From Coix lacryma-jobi var. lacryma-jobi (taxonomy: Eukaryota; Streptophyta; Magnoliopsida; Poales; Poaceae), in contig CM019831.1 of assembly GCA_009763385.1 (NCBI GenBank), positions 16,704,080-16,768,079 on the forward strand: a stretch of DNA of 64,000 nt. Reading direction: 5' to 3'. Below, one piece after another: positions 51,636-63,776 of this stretch. Each line of letters opens with the position of its first letter. Position 1 is the first letter of the stretch. The position numbers and the translations under genes were made by a program. The notes below the pieces were generated by a model. The model was given only the letters and a program-made list of their open reading frames with translations. It ran no database searches and had not been told where the DNA came from.

Positions 51636-52615
51636 GTGGGTGCAGGCGCCGCGCCTCGGCCGCCAGCTTCATCGGCTGCGCTGATGGCCTCCCCAGCGCC
51701 AGCGGCCGCCTCCCCCTCGCCTCCAAACGCCGGATCCACACCCCTCCCATCCCTCTCTAGGCGCTCGCGAGCCAGGCGCTGCATCTTCGCCGCCTCCAGC
51801 CGTGGCCTCACCTCCGGCGGTGCTGATCGGAGCTGGATGTCCGCCCAAGCCGCGCTTGCCACCCCAGCACACGGTGGAGGCCGGATCCCGTGCAGGCAGG
51901 CCCCGGGTGACCGGATCCGCGTCCACCAACGGTGGGGAGGCCACCGCACGGTAGCAACCGCTGGCGACGCGGTCTGTGTCCTTGCCGGTGACCCAAAAGG
52001 CGGTTCCGAGCTTGTCCGTCCTCCCACGCACAGGACACAGTGCTGAGATGTGCGACGAGCGGCCTTCGCCACCACCTTCCATGTCTCTGCGCCGTAGCCA
52101 AGAGGTTGCCAGCGCCCCTACCTCGCCCGCTCTCTCCCAGGACGCGACTTCGTTCTTCCCGGGCAGCCCCATGGGAGGTCGCTCGAAGTGCCATCGGTGG
52201 GCGAATGCCGACAACAAGGTGTCCGACGATGACCACCCCGCCAGCTACGTGGACGTCGTCTGCTATTCGCCGAAGACAATTGTTGTGTCCTCGCTGCATG
52301 CCCAGACGATACCGAACCTAGGCCGAGCGAACACGGACCGACAGGGTCTTGGGCGAAGGTGGAGGAAGCGCAGCCGACCGCGTCCACAGATGGTGCCTTC
52401 TCGGCCAGTGGATGGTCATATCCCTATTCGTCAGTGTCTCAGTCGCCGCGGACGGGTCTCCGTCCCCAACACCTATGGGTGGCGGGAGATCCTCCCTCAG
52501 CAGGAGGCGCGACTTGAGCCTCGTCATGACACAAGGCAACCTCTGCAAATCCGGAACATACCCATAGAGCTTCATGGCAGATGCTTCAACTGCCTTTCCT
52601 ACTCGCACCGAGTAG
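51636..52615 (+). pseudogene. LINE ORF1 (zinc-knuckle protein), N-terminal part
   Basis: A frame from 51,636 (Ala/Pro-rich) passes by a frameshift into one from 51,976. The latter reaches REILPQQEARLEPRHD and then GRCFNCLSYSHRV, the first half of a CCHC knuckle. The remaining Cys and the second knuckle lie after the gypsy at 61,701. ORF1 proteins bind LINE RNA. Confidence 0.7.
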
Positions 52616-54268
52616 TGTTGACGGTCCTTAATGTCTATTTTATACCATCAACTATTGCATGAATTAACATAAAATGAACCACAAAACATAGTTGTAGGGT
52701 TTGATTCTAATGAGTTCCACGAGTTGTGTTGTTCTCACTTGTTTTGTAGGATCATCAATATTTCACCATATAAAAGTATCTCAAGTGATGAAACAGAGCA
52801 TACCATTGCGAAGAGCTCGTCGAGACGACCGAAACGGATATATGGTTCACTACATTTGGAGTCCCGACGAGAGAGTCCTTAATGGATACGACTTGGAAGA
52901 TTCTAGAACAACCCGGAACCATCACCTACCACAAGTCCAGGGACTAAACCGACAAGAAATATACAACTCTGTGAATCATTATTTACCAGAGACTTATCCA
53001 GCAGATGGGAAAGAGAAGAATCCAACCACAACACGACTAATTGCGCAAATGGGTCAGAAAGTGGCACTAGAAGACTCTAGAAGACGCGAGAAGGCAACTC
53101 GGCGAAGGAGAGGCAGTTTGGCCACAAAGGGGGGCCGGCCGGCCTCCCCCTAGGCCGGCCGGCCTGCTACAGGGCCCAATCTTGCTCCGCTTCGCGTGAC
53201 GGCTTCCAACCAACCTCTACAACGCATCTCAACCATTGTTTAAGTCGGTTTGATCCAAGGGCTCACGTTCCACCCTCCGGGCTATAAAACCAGACCCAGA
53301 CTCCCCCTGGGGAGGCATCTCCATCTTCTTCTTCATTATTCATCTACAAATCAGAAACTAGGGTTCCATGTAGAAGTTGAGATCCCTCTAGATGAATCTC
53401 TTCTAGTTCATCTAGATTTAGATCTAGTTCGTCTAGTTCTAGTCTAGTTGTCTAGTTCATCTAGTTGTAATTAGAGATCAGGGAGAGAGGAGCTGCGCTT
53501 CGGTTCCGGAGAAGTCTTCAGAGATTTGGTATGCTTTTGTATCTATTCTTTACAAGACTTATGCTTTAATATATTTATCTTCTCTATTTACTTTATGCCT
53601 TTCATCTGATTAGAATAGTTGTTATATCTTGGCATGAGATCTTTGTTCGTATTGAGTGCTCTAGTTATAGGCCATAATTAGAGTAGTAATCGATAGATTA
53701 GACATGGTGTCTAGCCTATAGGTTACCTGAGGTTGCGCTCAATCCTACGGTTAGTTGTGGTAGCCCCAGGGGTGACAGCTCTGTTAGGCCTTTGTAATTC
53801 ACCACGTCCGGGTTGATGTTTCGTAGAGCTTTTGGCAGCCTTCTCCCAACAACCTTTTTCCAGTCTTCTTCGAGAGTTGGAAAGGACCTGCTGCTCCAAA
53901 GTGTCAATGTGTATGACTGCTATATCTTTTCATCTTTGTTGCCTTAGAACCCAAGTAATAGAGAAGTGCATAGGAACCTTGATCTCTCCCGTTGTCCTCT
54001 CACTTTAGCTATCTATACATTTGTCATGAAATTCTCTTTTATGTGCTTTCATTCATTATCATATCATATATCAATTACTCCTGCTTTAGTCTAATTAGTA
54101 CTCTGAGTTAGTAAATGCATGGCAGTGAATTATCAGATTCTTAACCCTAGCTTCCCAGTGGTAAAATATAAATAACGATACCTGGAATACTCCCGGTAAA
54201 ATGCTACGATGATGTTCTGTGCGCTTGCGGAATCTTTCATATTCTATTTGCACTAACGAACGTCAACA
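52616..54268 (+). repeat. 5' LTR of the noncoding LTR element
   Basis: TATA box GGGCTATAAAACCAG at 53,283, a GGCCGGCCGGCCT palindrome near 53,141-53,163, and a TCTAGTTC-rich tract 53,380-53,470. Matches 60043-61695 closely. Confidence 0.95.
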
Positions 54269-54276
54269 AGCATTTT

Positions 54277-54294
54277 TGGCGCCATTGGCGGGGA
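54277..54294 (+). other. Primer-binding site (tRNA-Asp-like)
   Basis: TGGCGCCATTGGCGGGGA, eight bases after the LTR. It resembles the TGGCGCCGTTGCCGGGGA used by Athila/Tat-type elements. Confidence 0.7.
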
Positions 54295-57200
54295 AGCAAT
54301 TGGTGTAAAGATTTTGATAATGAGCTTGATGTCTGCTAATTTAGTGTATCACTAGCTTTAGTAAGATTACCCCTTGTTCTGTTGAGTGTGGAATAGACAT
54401 GACATCAGATGTCGTTTTGACCTTATGGCAAGCTTTCACAAGAATGAAGAACCCAGGGTGCCTAAACATTCAAGATCCATCATTAATTCTAGAACCCTGC
54501 CATCTCACAGGTTTGTGTATACATATATATTATTTATTCTAACCATGTGTAGATTGAGAAAATGTCGCCCTCACAACAATTCAATTCCCATCCCATGTGA
54601 CGGATATTTACGCTGCGCCACTCACAAATCCTAGTTGTGAGTCATGGTAAGTATGATCAAGGTGAGACAGTTGCTCATGGACTTTAAACTTTATGAGTAG
54701 TTATCTTTTTAATTTCTTGCATACCACTGCATGTTTACTTTTAATCATTCATCCACTCCATTTAGTTTATGTTTTCTCATATCAAGTCCATAACATGTTT
54801 AGTTCCTTGCATGCATTCATGTCATCTGCATCTAAAAAAATATATTAAAAAAATAAATAAATAAAATAAAATCCTCATGGCGATCATACTTTTTCATCTC
54901 TATTTGAATAGATCTCTTTTATGCTTTCATGCTACCTTTGTCTATGCTAGTATATTTTGGTTTGAAAGTACTTCATATGGGTACTTTTATAGGTTTTTTA
55001 AATTAAGCATGGTGCTTAGGTTAAATAGTCTACCTTAATCAAATTAGACACGGAGTTTGGTTTGATTATTGATCTGAAATTAGCTTGCGTGGACATTGGA
55101 TAGTTTGTGGGACTAACCCCTGCAGAAAACTCTCAAATACAATTTGAGAAAGTCCTGAGATGAATTCACATCAGAGATGAAGCAAGGCATATGATGAACT
55201 GCATAAAGAAGACTCAGCTCATTCATCATGGATGAAAGAACTGTGAGTATTTATTTTATCTTCTACTGCAAGTTATCTTTTACCTTGAACCATTTAAAAT
55301 GCAGCCAACACATAAAATACTAGTATATGCTAAAGTAATCCTAAAATCATATTTTCATTAGCATGGATAAAAAAAATATATACAATAGTTGTGGATAACA
55401 ACCCACGTTTCAAATTCAGTGTAATCCTTCGGTTATATGTTCACTAACATTTTGTAGGAGATGAGGTTTGCTTGTTCATGGGGTCGTGTGAACTTAGAGA
55501 TCCAAAACCCAACCCGTGGATAGACAAAACACATCATCAGACAGGTCACCACGGATGTCGAAGGCAGCCAAGCTTTGAGCCATCCCAAGGCTTAGGCTAG
55601 GACACTGATGACGAGCAGGATGCAACTCACCCCGTATGGGCCAATCTATGCCTACGCCCATCATTGACTAAGACATCAACACAAATGCCAACAACAAATA
55701 TCAGGGTGACGATATGCCACTACATTATAACATACATCTGTGTGTCATCCAAAGGTAGTCTATTGGTGGTTCATTATGAAGACAAGCAGTGGAAGTTCTC
55801 CTCACTTCTAATCATTGCAACACAAGAGCTAGTTTGGGGGATGAGGTGGTACGACTTCAACAACAACAAGGTCTACAAATTCAACACATGAACATGTTGT
55901 TGAAGAAATTTGGGCATCCACCTACCTCACAATCCAGCTTGGGGGAGACACGATTCCCTTGACCAGATCTGTTTCACGATCAAGGGTAGGAAGGAGAAAT
56001 CCAGCTTCAAGACACTTTGATCTCCTACTCATCACTTTGATGAGTACAAGCCATTAGACGCTGCCCCAATCAAGAAGAAAAAAATGATCCATCACTCATT
56101 CTTAGAAGATTGTTCTTGAACACCATCAATGTTGTCTTCTATGTCGAACATAGATATGTCCACTTCTAGATCTTTGACCAAAAGATTCGCTGCTTCTTCA
56201 ACATCTACACCATTTATGAGCAGCCAAAGAGAGCCCAGAGAAGATGTCGATTCAACTGACAAAGGAAGAACCAACTGCCAGGAATTGAGGGGGACATTAT
56301 GAAGGATGAAGCCACTGCACCGCAAGAATTAAAAGATGGAGAGATGGTACCCGAGCCTACAAATCAAGAGAATAGCTGACAAAGTCTCCATCGTCTGGAC
56401 CTGTTGAGAACAAGACTCAGCTGGCCCATGATGAGATAGGCAAGAGAAGACAAGCCATTCATGAACACAACCAGCTAGGCAAGAGAAACTCCCACAAGAT
56501 GTTTCGGTATAAAGGTAACATCTCAAGGTGAGTAATCACTATTTAAAAAGCTTTCTCTTTATCTTGGTATGTGCATAATTGAAGAGCAAACATGTTTGAG
56601 ATATAACCTCATTTAGTCGAACCTAATCAACTCAACATGTTCAGTTCTTTACTCTTTACTCCTAGCTTTACTCTCTTGAATCTCACTATCTTAACCAAAT
56701 GAGCTAAAATGTTGTGCATCCAACCTTTGGAAGATGATATATCACAATCATGAAAAGATCGACACATTATGCATAGATTATCCTTCCTTGGGTTAAGCAA
56801 TCTAATCTGTTAAATATTTTAATATGCTACTTTCATGCTCATCTTTTGATCCTATCACTCATGTTATGATTGAATAGAACACATAAACGATAAGTTTATC
56901 TTGTTCAATGTGCCTAAGGTTAGAGAGGGATGAACAAAACTTTTGGTTCTGTTGGTGTTTTTCCACCAACAGAGCCCATGCACTTGATCTCTACCTTGTC
57001 TTTATGAGCAGGACACACTTTGAGCAAAACATGGAGGAGTTTGTCAACTCCCAAATTCTACAGAGTGAAGTTCCTGGATCTACAAGAACATGCACACTGA
57101 GCAAGATGTTGCCAGCTTGCACAATTAATATTTCACTTCAAATTGCTGGACGAACGAAGAACATGGTGACACCATATCAAGAGGTGTAGTTATCAAGGTC

Positions 57201-58144
57201 TACATATTGAGATCAAATGATGCACCTCAGGAATGAACATGGTGAGAAGTCTTGTTCAGAGGACTTAAAACATTGAACCCTCGCCGAAAGGTAAAATCGG
57301 TAGTTATCCATATTTATCTTTTCTGCATTAGTTTCCGTTTTTGCATATTTACTTTCCATCATTATTTCTCCATAGCATATTTACTTTTTTGCATTAGTAT
57401 TGCATAAAAAAAAGAAAATAAAAATATTTTACTTATTGCACTGCATCATAAGACCTAAAGCCCCATGTGAATAATTCTATGGTGTGTAAAAACCTACAGA
57501 GATATTCACCATGGTGGCATAAAAAAAATAAAAATGTATTCATTTTGTTAAATTGTCATTGCATCATAGAAAATATTAAAATACAAAAATATTGAGAAAG
57601 AAATCCAACTAAAAATCTAGACAACTAAAGCTTGAGTGACCAACCACTAACGCTTAATCTGTTCCACAAGTTTTGTTGTCTATTTGAGTTTCACAGGATT
57701 TGAAAGGCCAAGAAAAGCTGACGAGCAAGTGGATGTTCCATCCACTGTTGAAGCACTGTTTCAACAATCATCAACATCAATCAAAGCTCTGATAGAAGAA
57801 GGACATATTCACCGCCAGTCCGCTACATTGCAAGATCGAACGACAACGATAACATTCAACTTGGGGGAAGGCACCTCCGTGTATTCAGGTAAGTATCTTT
57901 ATCCTCTTAAGTTTTTCTTTCTATAAATAAATTAAAAATACAAAAAAAATGTGGGCACATGAAGGCTCACCATTAAGTGAAAAAGAAAAAAAAAATATGG
58001 GCACATGAAGGCTCAACACTATTATAACAACATCGAGCTTGGGGGAGGCGCACCCCCGTTATCTTCGTGATTCAGGTATGTCTTACTGCTATCTTAATAT
58101 TTTTTAAGTAATAAGTTATAATGTGTGTTAGATTAAATAAATAA
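54295..58144 (+). other. Interior of the noncoding LTR element, left part
   Basis: No polyprotein. Short frames only (for example 56,908-57,189 and 57,684-57,926). CTTGGGGGAG-type motifs at about 55,938 and 57,860, and again at 58,036. A short direct repeat of GGGCACATGAAGGCTCA lies at about 57,953 and 57,999. Confidence 0.6.
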
Positions 58145-58997
58145 GGAAGAATTGGCCCTGGGACATTCCGAAAGGCCTAAATTGGCCGGTGCACACATCC
58201 ACTTTCAATATTTGCCAGAAGACACTATGGTTTCGTGTAATTGGGCCAATAGACATCGACCCTCATCCAATATTTTTATAAAATAGATATAAAATTATAT
58301 AAGTACCAAAAAATTATAATATAATTTTTTCGATACTCTACATGATAAGAACTACATACTAAAAATATTATTTTGCACTAAAATGATAATTTTGCCTCTC
58401 TTCATGAATAGACAAAGATAACCATGATTAATTAGTTAATTTATTTGTAATATATTAAAAATACTGACAAAATCACAGAATGCATACATCACCAAATCTT
58501 GTCTGTCATAAAAATATCATATCAAAATAACAAAGTTTAATATATCAATTCAGCTCCACAAGAGATAAATCTATAATTCAGTCATGCTAAATATGTCACT
58601 ATAAACTTTATTATTTTGAGCTAATATTTTTAGCATTGTTAAGATTTGTTGATGTACGCATTCTATGATTTGTCCCAAGATTTGTAGTGACCTACAATCA
58701 TATAAGCAAATTAACCATGATTATCTTTGTTTATTTATGAAGTGGGGGCAAAATGATCATTTCTGCGCAAAACAATATTTTTAGTTTATAATTCTTATCA
58801 TGTAGAGTGTAGAAAAATGTATAGTATAATTTTCTAGCACTTATATGATTTTATATCTATTTTATAAAAATATTAGATGAGACTCAATGTCCATTGACCC
58901 AATTATACGAAACCACAGTGTCTTCTGGCAAATATTGAAAGTGGACTGTCCACCAGCCAATTTAGGCCTTTCAGAGTGTCCCAGAGCTAATTCTTCC
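58145..58997. mobile_element. MULE-type foldback element, 853 bp
   Basis: The whole element is a near-palindrome. GGAAGAATTGGCCCTGGGAC at the left pairs with its inverted, slightly diverged copy at the right, with long arms of at least 330 bp. Flanked by the perfect 9 bp duplication AATAAATAA (58136-58144 and 58998-59006), the Mutator-superfamily length. No transposase. Confidence 0.88.
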
Positions 58998-59006
58998 AAT
59001 AAATAA

Positions 59007-60042
59007 AGCATGTCTAATTTGAAGAACTCTCTCTAATTTCTTAAAATGGAAATGATGAATAGTTGCTCTATTGTAATTTCTTTCTAGTACCTAGCCTTCA
59101 AACACGAGTTCTCCTGAGAATTAATAATTGTGCCTTAAAGTTAAATATATGGGTAGCAAATGCTTGATCCAGAGTATAGGCAATTGACAGATATGATATG
59201 TGATGATCTGAGCTACTGTTATCTTGTTCTAAAACAACGCTAGAGTTCCGGAGAGTTTCCAATATTAATATGACCAATAATTGCATTGAGTTAAATTAAG
59301 CTTTGTTGACCCTATGAGAAGTTATCATGCTATTGAATTGAGATCACTTACACATTTCATCCATCTTCCGCATAAATGCTCATGATTATCTGTTGCTATC
59401 CTCTCAAAAGTTTGTTGGAAGCATGTGGCTATTGAAAAAAAGGAGAAAATTCGAGGAAATAAAAAGGGACAAGTGTCCGAAACCTCAAGAAAAAAAGAGA
59501 GATCTGAGGAAATAAAAAGGGACAAGTGTCAGGAACCTCGAAAAAAGAGAGAGAAAGAGAGAAGAAATAAATAAATATCAAAAAAATGGGCACGTTCCCG
59601 ACAGTAGAATTAGCTTGATAGCCATGTGTCTCTAATAGACAGAAGAGAGTGATATATTCAAAAGAGCATCCGACTCCATTTTCCATACACATGCACTTCT
59701 CGATTCAATGGTGTGGTTGACTTTCTCTTTGGATCCATTGTTTAATTTGGCAACATATCTTTTTAAGCTTTTTGAAAATTCATAAAAACTCCGGGATAAT
59801 GGTGAAGTGAAAGAGCTAGAGACATAGTGCTTGATTTGATCATTCTATCTTTCAATTACTCAAGATTCAAGGTAAAGTACTAAGCCCCGTGATGAATAAT
59901 ATGATAACTTTTCTAATCCAAATGAGAACTTTTGTTTGAATGCATGTGTACTTGTTAGAAGTGCAGATATTGCAGCAACTCCTGATCCACTGTTGAGTTT
60001 GACTTTGCTAAGAGACTAGCAAAGGGTAAGCTTGGGGGAACT
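59007..60042 (+). other. Interior of the noncoding LTR element, right part
   Basis: No coding region recognised. A purine-rich duplicated block lies at 59,435-59,560 (GGAAATAAAAAGGGACAAGTG occurs twice). Ends in the polypurine tract at 60,028-60,042. Confidence 0.6.
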
Positions 60043-61695
60043 TGTTGATGGTCCTTAATGTCTATTTTATACCATCAACTATTGCATGAATTAACATAAA
60101 ATGAACCACAAAGCATAGTTGTAGGGTTTGATTCTAATGAGTTCCACGAGTTGTGTTGTTCTCACTTGTTTTGCAGGATCATCAATATTTCACCAAATAA
60201 AAGTATCTCAAGTGATGAAACAGAGCACACCATTGCGAAGAGCTCGTCGAGACGACCGAAACGGATATATGGTTCACTACATTTGGAGTCCCGACGAGAG
60301 AGTCCTTAATGGATACGACTTGGAAGATTCTAGAACAACCCAGAACCATCACCTACCACAAGTCCAGGGACTAAACCGATAAGAAATATACAACTCTGCG
60401 AATCATTATTTACTAGAGACTTATCCAGCAGATGGGAAAGAGAAGAATCCAACCACAACACGACTAATTGCGCAAATGGGTCGGAAAGTGGCACTAGAAG
60501 ACTCTAGAAGACGCGAGAAGGCCACTCGGTCAAGGAGAGGCGGTTTGGCCACAGAGGGGGCCGGTCGGCCTCCCCCCTAGGCCGGTCGGCCTGCTACAGG
60601 GCCCAATCTTGCTCCGCTTCGCGTGACGGCTTCCAACCGACCTCTACAACACATCTCAACCATTGTTTAAGTCGGTTTGATCCAAGGGCTCACGTTCCAC
60701 GCTCCGGGCTATAAAACCAGACCCAGACTCCCCCTGGGGAGGCATCTCCATCTTCTTCTTCATTATTCATCTACAAATCAAAAATTAGGGTTCCGTGTAG
60801 AAGTAGAGATCCCTCTAGATGAATCTCTTCTAGTTCATCTAGATTTAGATCTAGTTCGTCTAGTTCTAGTCTAGTTGTCTAGTTCATCTAGTTGTAATTA
60901 GAGATCAGGGAGAGAGTTGCTGCGCTTTGGTTTCGGAGAAGTCTTCAGAGATTTGGTATGCTTTTGTATCTATTCTTTACAAGACTTATGCTTTAATATA
61001 TTTATCTTCTCTATTTACTTTATCCCTTTCATATGATTAGAATAGTTGTTATATCTTGGCATGGGATCTTTGTTCGTATTGAGTGCTCTAGTTATAGGCC
61101 AAAATTAGAGTAGTAATCGATAGATTAGACATGGTGTCTAGCCTATAGGTTACCTGAGGTTGCGCTCAATCCTATGGTTAGTTGTGGTAGCCCCAGGGGT
61201 GACAGCTCTGTTAGGCCTTTGTAATCCACCACGTCCTGGTTGATGTTTCGTAGAGCTTTTGGCAGCCTTCTCCCAACAACCTTTTCCCAGTCTTCTTCGA
61301 GAGTTGGAAATGACCTGCTGCTCCAAAGTATCAATGTGTATGACGGCTATATCTTTTCATCTTTGTTGCCTTAGAACCCAAGTAATAGAGAAGTGCATAT
61401 AAATCTTGATCTCTCCCTTTATCCTCTCACTTTAGCTATCTATACATTTATCATGAAATTCTCTTTTATGTGCTTTCATTCATTATCATATCATATATCA
61501 ATTACTCCTGCTTTAGTCTAATTAGTACTCTGAGTTAGTAAATGCATGATAGTGAATTATTAGATTCTTAATCCTAGCTTCTCAGTGGTAAAATATAAAT
61601 AACGATACCTGGAATACTCCCGGTAAAATGCTACGATGATGTTCTGTACGCTTGCGGAATCTTTCATATTCTATTTGCACTAACGAACGTCAATA
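60043..61695 (+). repeat. 3' LTR of the noncoding LTR element
   Basis: Near-identical to 52616-54268. TATA box at about 60,710. Confidence 0.95.
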
Positions 61696-61700
61696 AGTAG

Positions 61701-61817
61701 TGACTTGCCGGTTGCCACGACGTTGCCTGCGTTGCCATGGCTTCCGCCGCATCGCTAGGGACTGCAAGTGGCCCAGGCATTCTGAGACATCGGCGCGGAG
61801 GGCAATGACCAACTGCG
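61701..61817 (+). pseudogene. LINE ORF1, second zinc-knuckle fragment
   Basis: After removing one AGTAG copy, the frame completes the first knuckle (VVTC) and encodes the second, CLRCHGFRRIARDC, confirming both the LINE identity and the insertion point. Confidence 0.85.
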
Positions 61818-62333
61818 TGTTGACGGTAGTTAACTCCTATTTTAAGCCGTCAACTAACCCCATAAATGACCCAAAATGACTTGAAGAGTAAAGCTTTAGG
61901 GTTTGATTCTAACGAGTTCCACGAGTTGTGTTGTTCTCACTTGCTATGCAGAATATTCAATATTTCATCACAAGAAAGTATCTCAAGTGAAGAATCAGAG
62001 CACACCATTGTGTAGAGCTCGTCGAGACGATCGAAATGGACATATCATTTGCCATATTTGGAGTCCCGAAGCAAGAGTCCTTGATGAATACGACTTGGAA
62101 GACTCTGGAACACTCTAGAAGCATTATCCATATAAAGACCAAGGGTGTAACAAACAAAATTCCATCAGCTACAGTAAACCAGAATTATCCAGGGACTAGA
62201 CAGGAAGATGACGACAAGGAATCCAACCACGTCACGACTACTTGCGCAAACCAATCGAAAAGTTACGCTAGAAGGATCTAGAAGACACCAGAAGACACCA
62301 CGACGAAGGAGGAGCCCGGTGGCTGGGAAGTGG

Positions 62334-62365
62334 GGGGGGGGGGGGCCGGCCGGCCGGCCTGGGCC
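62334..62365. repeat. G-run followed by GGCC repeats
   Basis: Twelve or more Gs followed by CCGGCCGGCCGGCC within the solo LTR; G-quadruplex-prone. Confidence 0.7.
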
Positions 62366-62699
62366 CCCTAGGGTTCAGGCCCATCTTCGCACGACGTGAT
62401 CTAACCGACCTCCTCGACGTATCTTGGCCCTTGTTCAAGGTCGGTTTGATCCGAGGGCTGCGGTTCATCCCACTGGACTATAAAACTAGACCCAGACCCC
62501 CCTGAGGCATCCTGAGATCAATCAATCAAGTCTTCAATCATTTAGATCATTAGTTCAGAGGTAGCCTTGAGAGGACAACCAAGAGCTCCACCATCCTAGG
62601 GCATAGCTAGAATAGAATTAGAAGAGTCGAGGGAAGCTCGAATTCCGGATCTAGTCGTGAGGAGGCTAGGTAAAGCCTTGTAACTTCTCTCTTGTATCA

Positions 62700-62890
62700 A
62701 CATTGTTCTTCTATTTGTCTAATTGTGTTCTAGTTCATCTTCTAGTTCATCTTTGTGTTCTAGTTCATCATCTTTGTGTTCTAGTTCATCTTCTAGTTCA
62801 TCTTTGTGTTCTAATTGTTCGTCATTATGTTCTTAATCTAGTTCTAATTGTTCTTCTAGTTCTTATTCCTATTCTAGTTCTTGTTCTAGT
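62700..62890. repeat. TTCTAGTTCATC minisatellite
   Basis: Imperfect tandem copies of GTTCTAGTTCATCTTTGT-type units in the solo LTR, matching in style the TCTAGTTC tracts of the neighbouring LTRs. Confidence 0.85.
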
Positions 62891-63776
62891 TGATACTTGA
62901 TATGACTTGTTACTATTTTGTGTTCATAATTATAATGTTCATCATCTACTTTGATTATATGTTTAGCATAGCTAGGGTATCTTTATGTTTATGCTCTTGT
63001 TCGTATAGGGCTTATCCTGACGATCGAGGGGTGAGTGGTCAACATTGTGTAAGCATGGTGCTTATACGTTGTTTACCTGCGAATGCACCCTATATTCCGG
63101 GCCAGCAAGTGGTAGTTCGCGAGGGTGACTCTTATAGCCTCGTTGATTCCTCTGTAGTCCACTCCACGAATATAGGCCTAGTAAGACCTGGTCTCCTGGA
63201 GGACATAGACTCTGGATCTGATCCTCCATGCGTGATGTATCCTGCGTATAAATATAAGTTATTCTAACCATGATTGCTAAACATAATTGCACTAATTGAT
63301 GTAGATTATGACCTATAGTTAGAACCATATTAGGAAGTTAATCTATCTCTTTCTAGTTCTAGTTATGATCAACCCCTGGATGGAAAATGCTCTGTGGAAC
63401 TCTTTTCGGTTTATCCTATTCTATCTGTTCTATCTATCTTATTTATCTTATATCTATTATGAATGACTCCTGTATTGAGTAGATCTAGTGGAACTCTTAT
63501 CATAACATGCGTGTATGTGTGTGTGTTTTAGTCTGTAGAAGTTTATCTCCTGCCACTCTCTTGAGACTTAGAATTTAGAGGCATAAAATAAATAACGATA
63601 CCATGGAACTCTCCTAGGTGAAATACTACAACGGGTGTATTTTATCTGTGCGCTTGCGGATAATCTTATTTCATATTTTATAAGGGCATGATCATAAATA
63701 CAACCACATCTCTAGTGTTGCTGCTAGTGGTGACAGCCTAGCTTTAGAGGTGATGCTAAGAGATGTCAACACTGCG

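Larger units (their letters stand above)
52616..61695 (+). mobile_element. LTR retrotransposon without recognisable coding region (LARD-like, gypsy-type primer site)
   Basis: LTRs 52616-54268 and 60043-61695, each about 1.65 kb. They start TGTTGACG/TGTTGATG and end CGTCAACA/CGTCAATA, flanked by AGTAG (52611-52615 and 61696-61700). Primer-binding site TGGCGCCATTGGCGGGGA at about 54,277. Polypurine tract AAGCTTGGGGGAACTT before the 3' LTR. The 5.8 kb interior has only short unrelated frames and no RT, integrase or protease motifs, so it must have moved using proteins from another element. LTRs differ little, so it is probably the youngest large insertion here. Strand assigned from PBS and PPT. 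Confidence 0.93.
61818..63771 (+). mobile_element. Solo LTR, 1,954 bp, related to the 52616 element
   Basis: Starts TGTTGACGGTAGTTAACTCC and ends GATGTCAACA, flanked by CTGCG (61813-61817 and 63772-63776). It shares with the neighbouring LTRs the TTCCACGAGTTGTGTTGTTC block, the TATAAAAC box (62,479) and the ending layout, but differs widely elsewhere, so it is a sister family. No internal region: left by LTR-LTR recombination. Confidence 0.9.

Noticed and set aside
63000..63267. 125-codon frame in the solo LTR
   Set aside because: Lies inside an LTR and is not shared as an open frame by the related LTRs.
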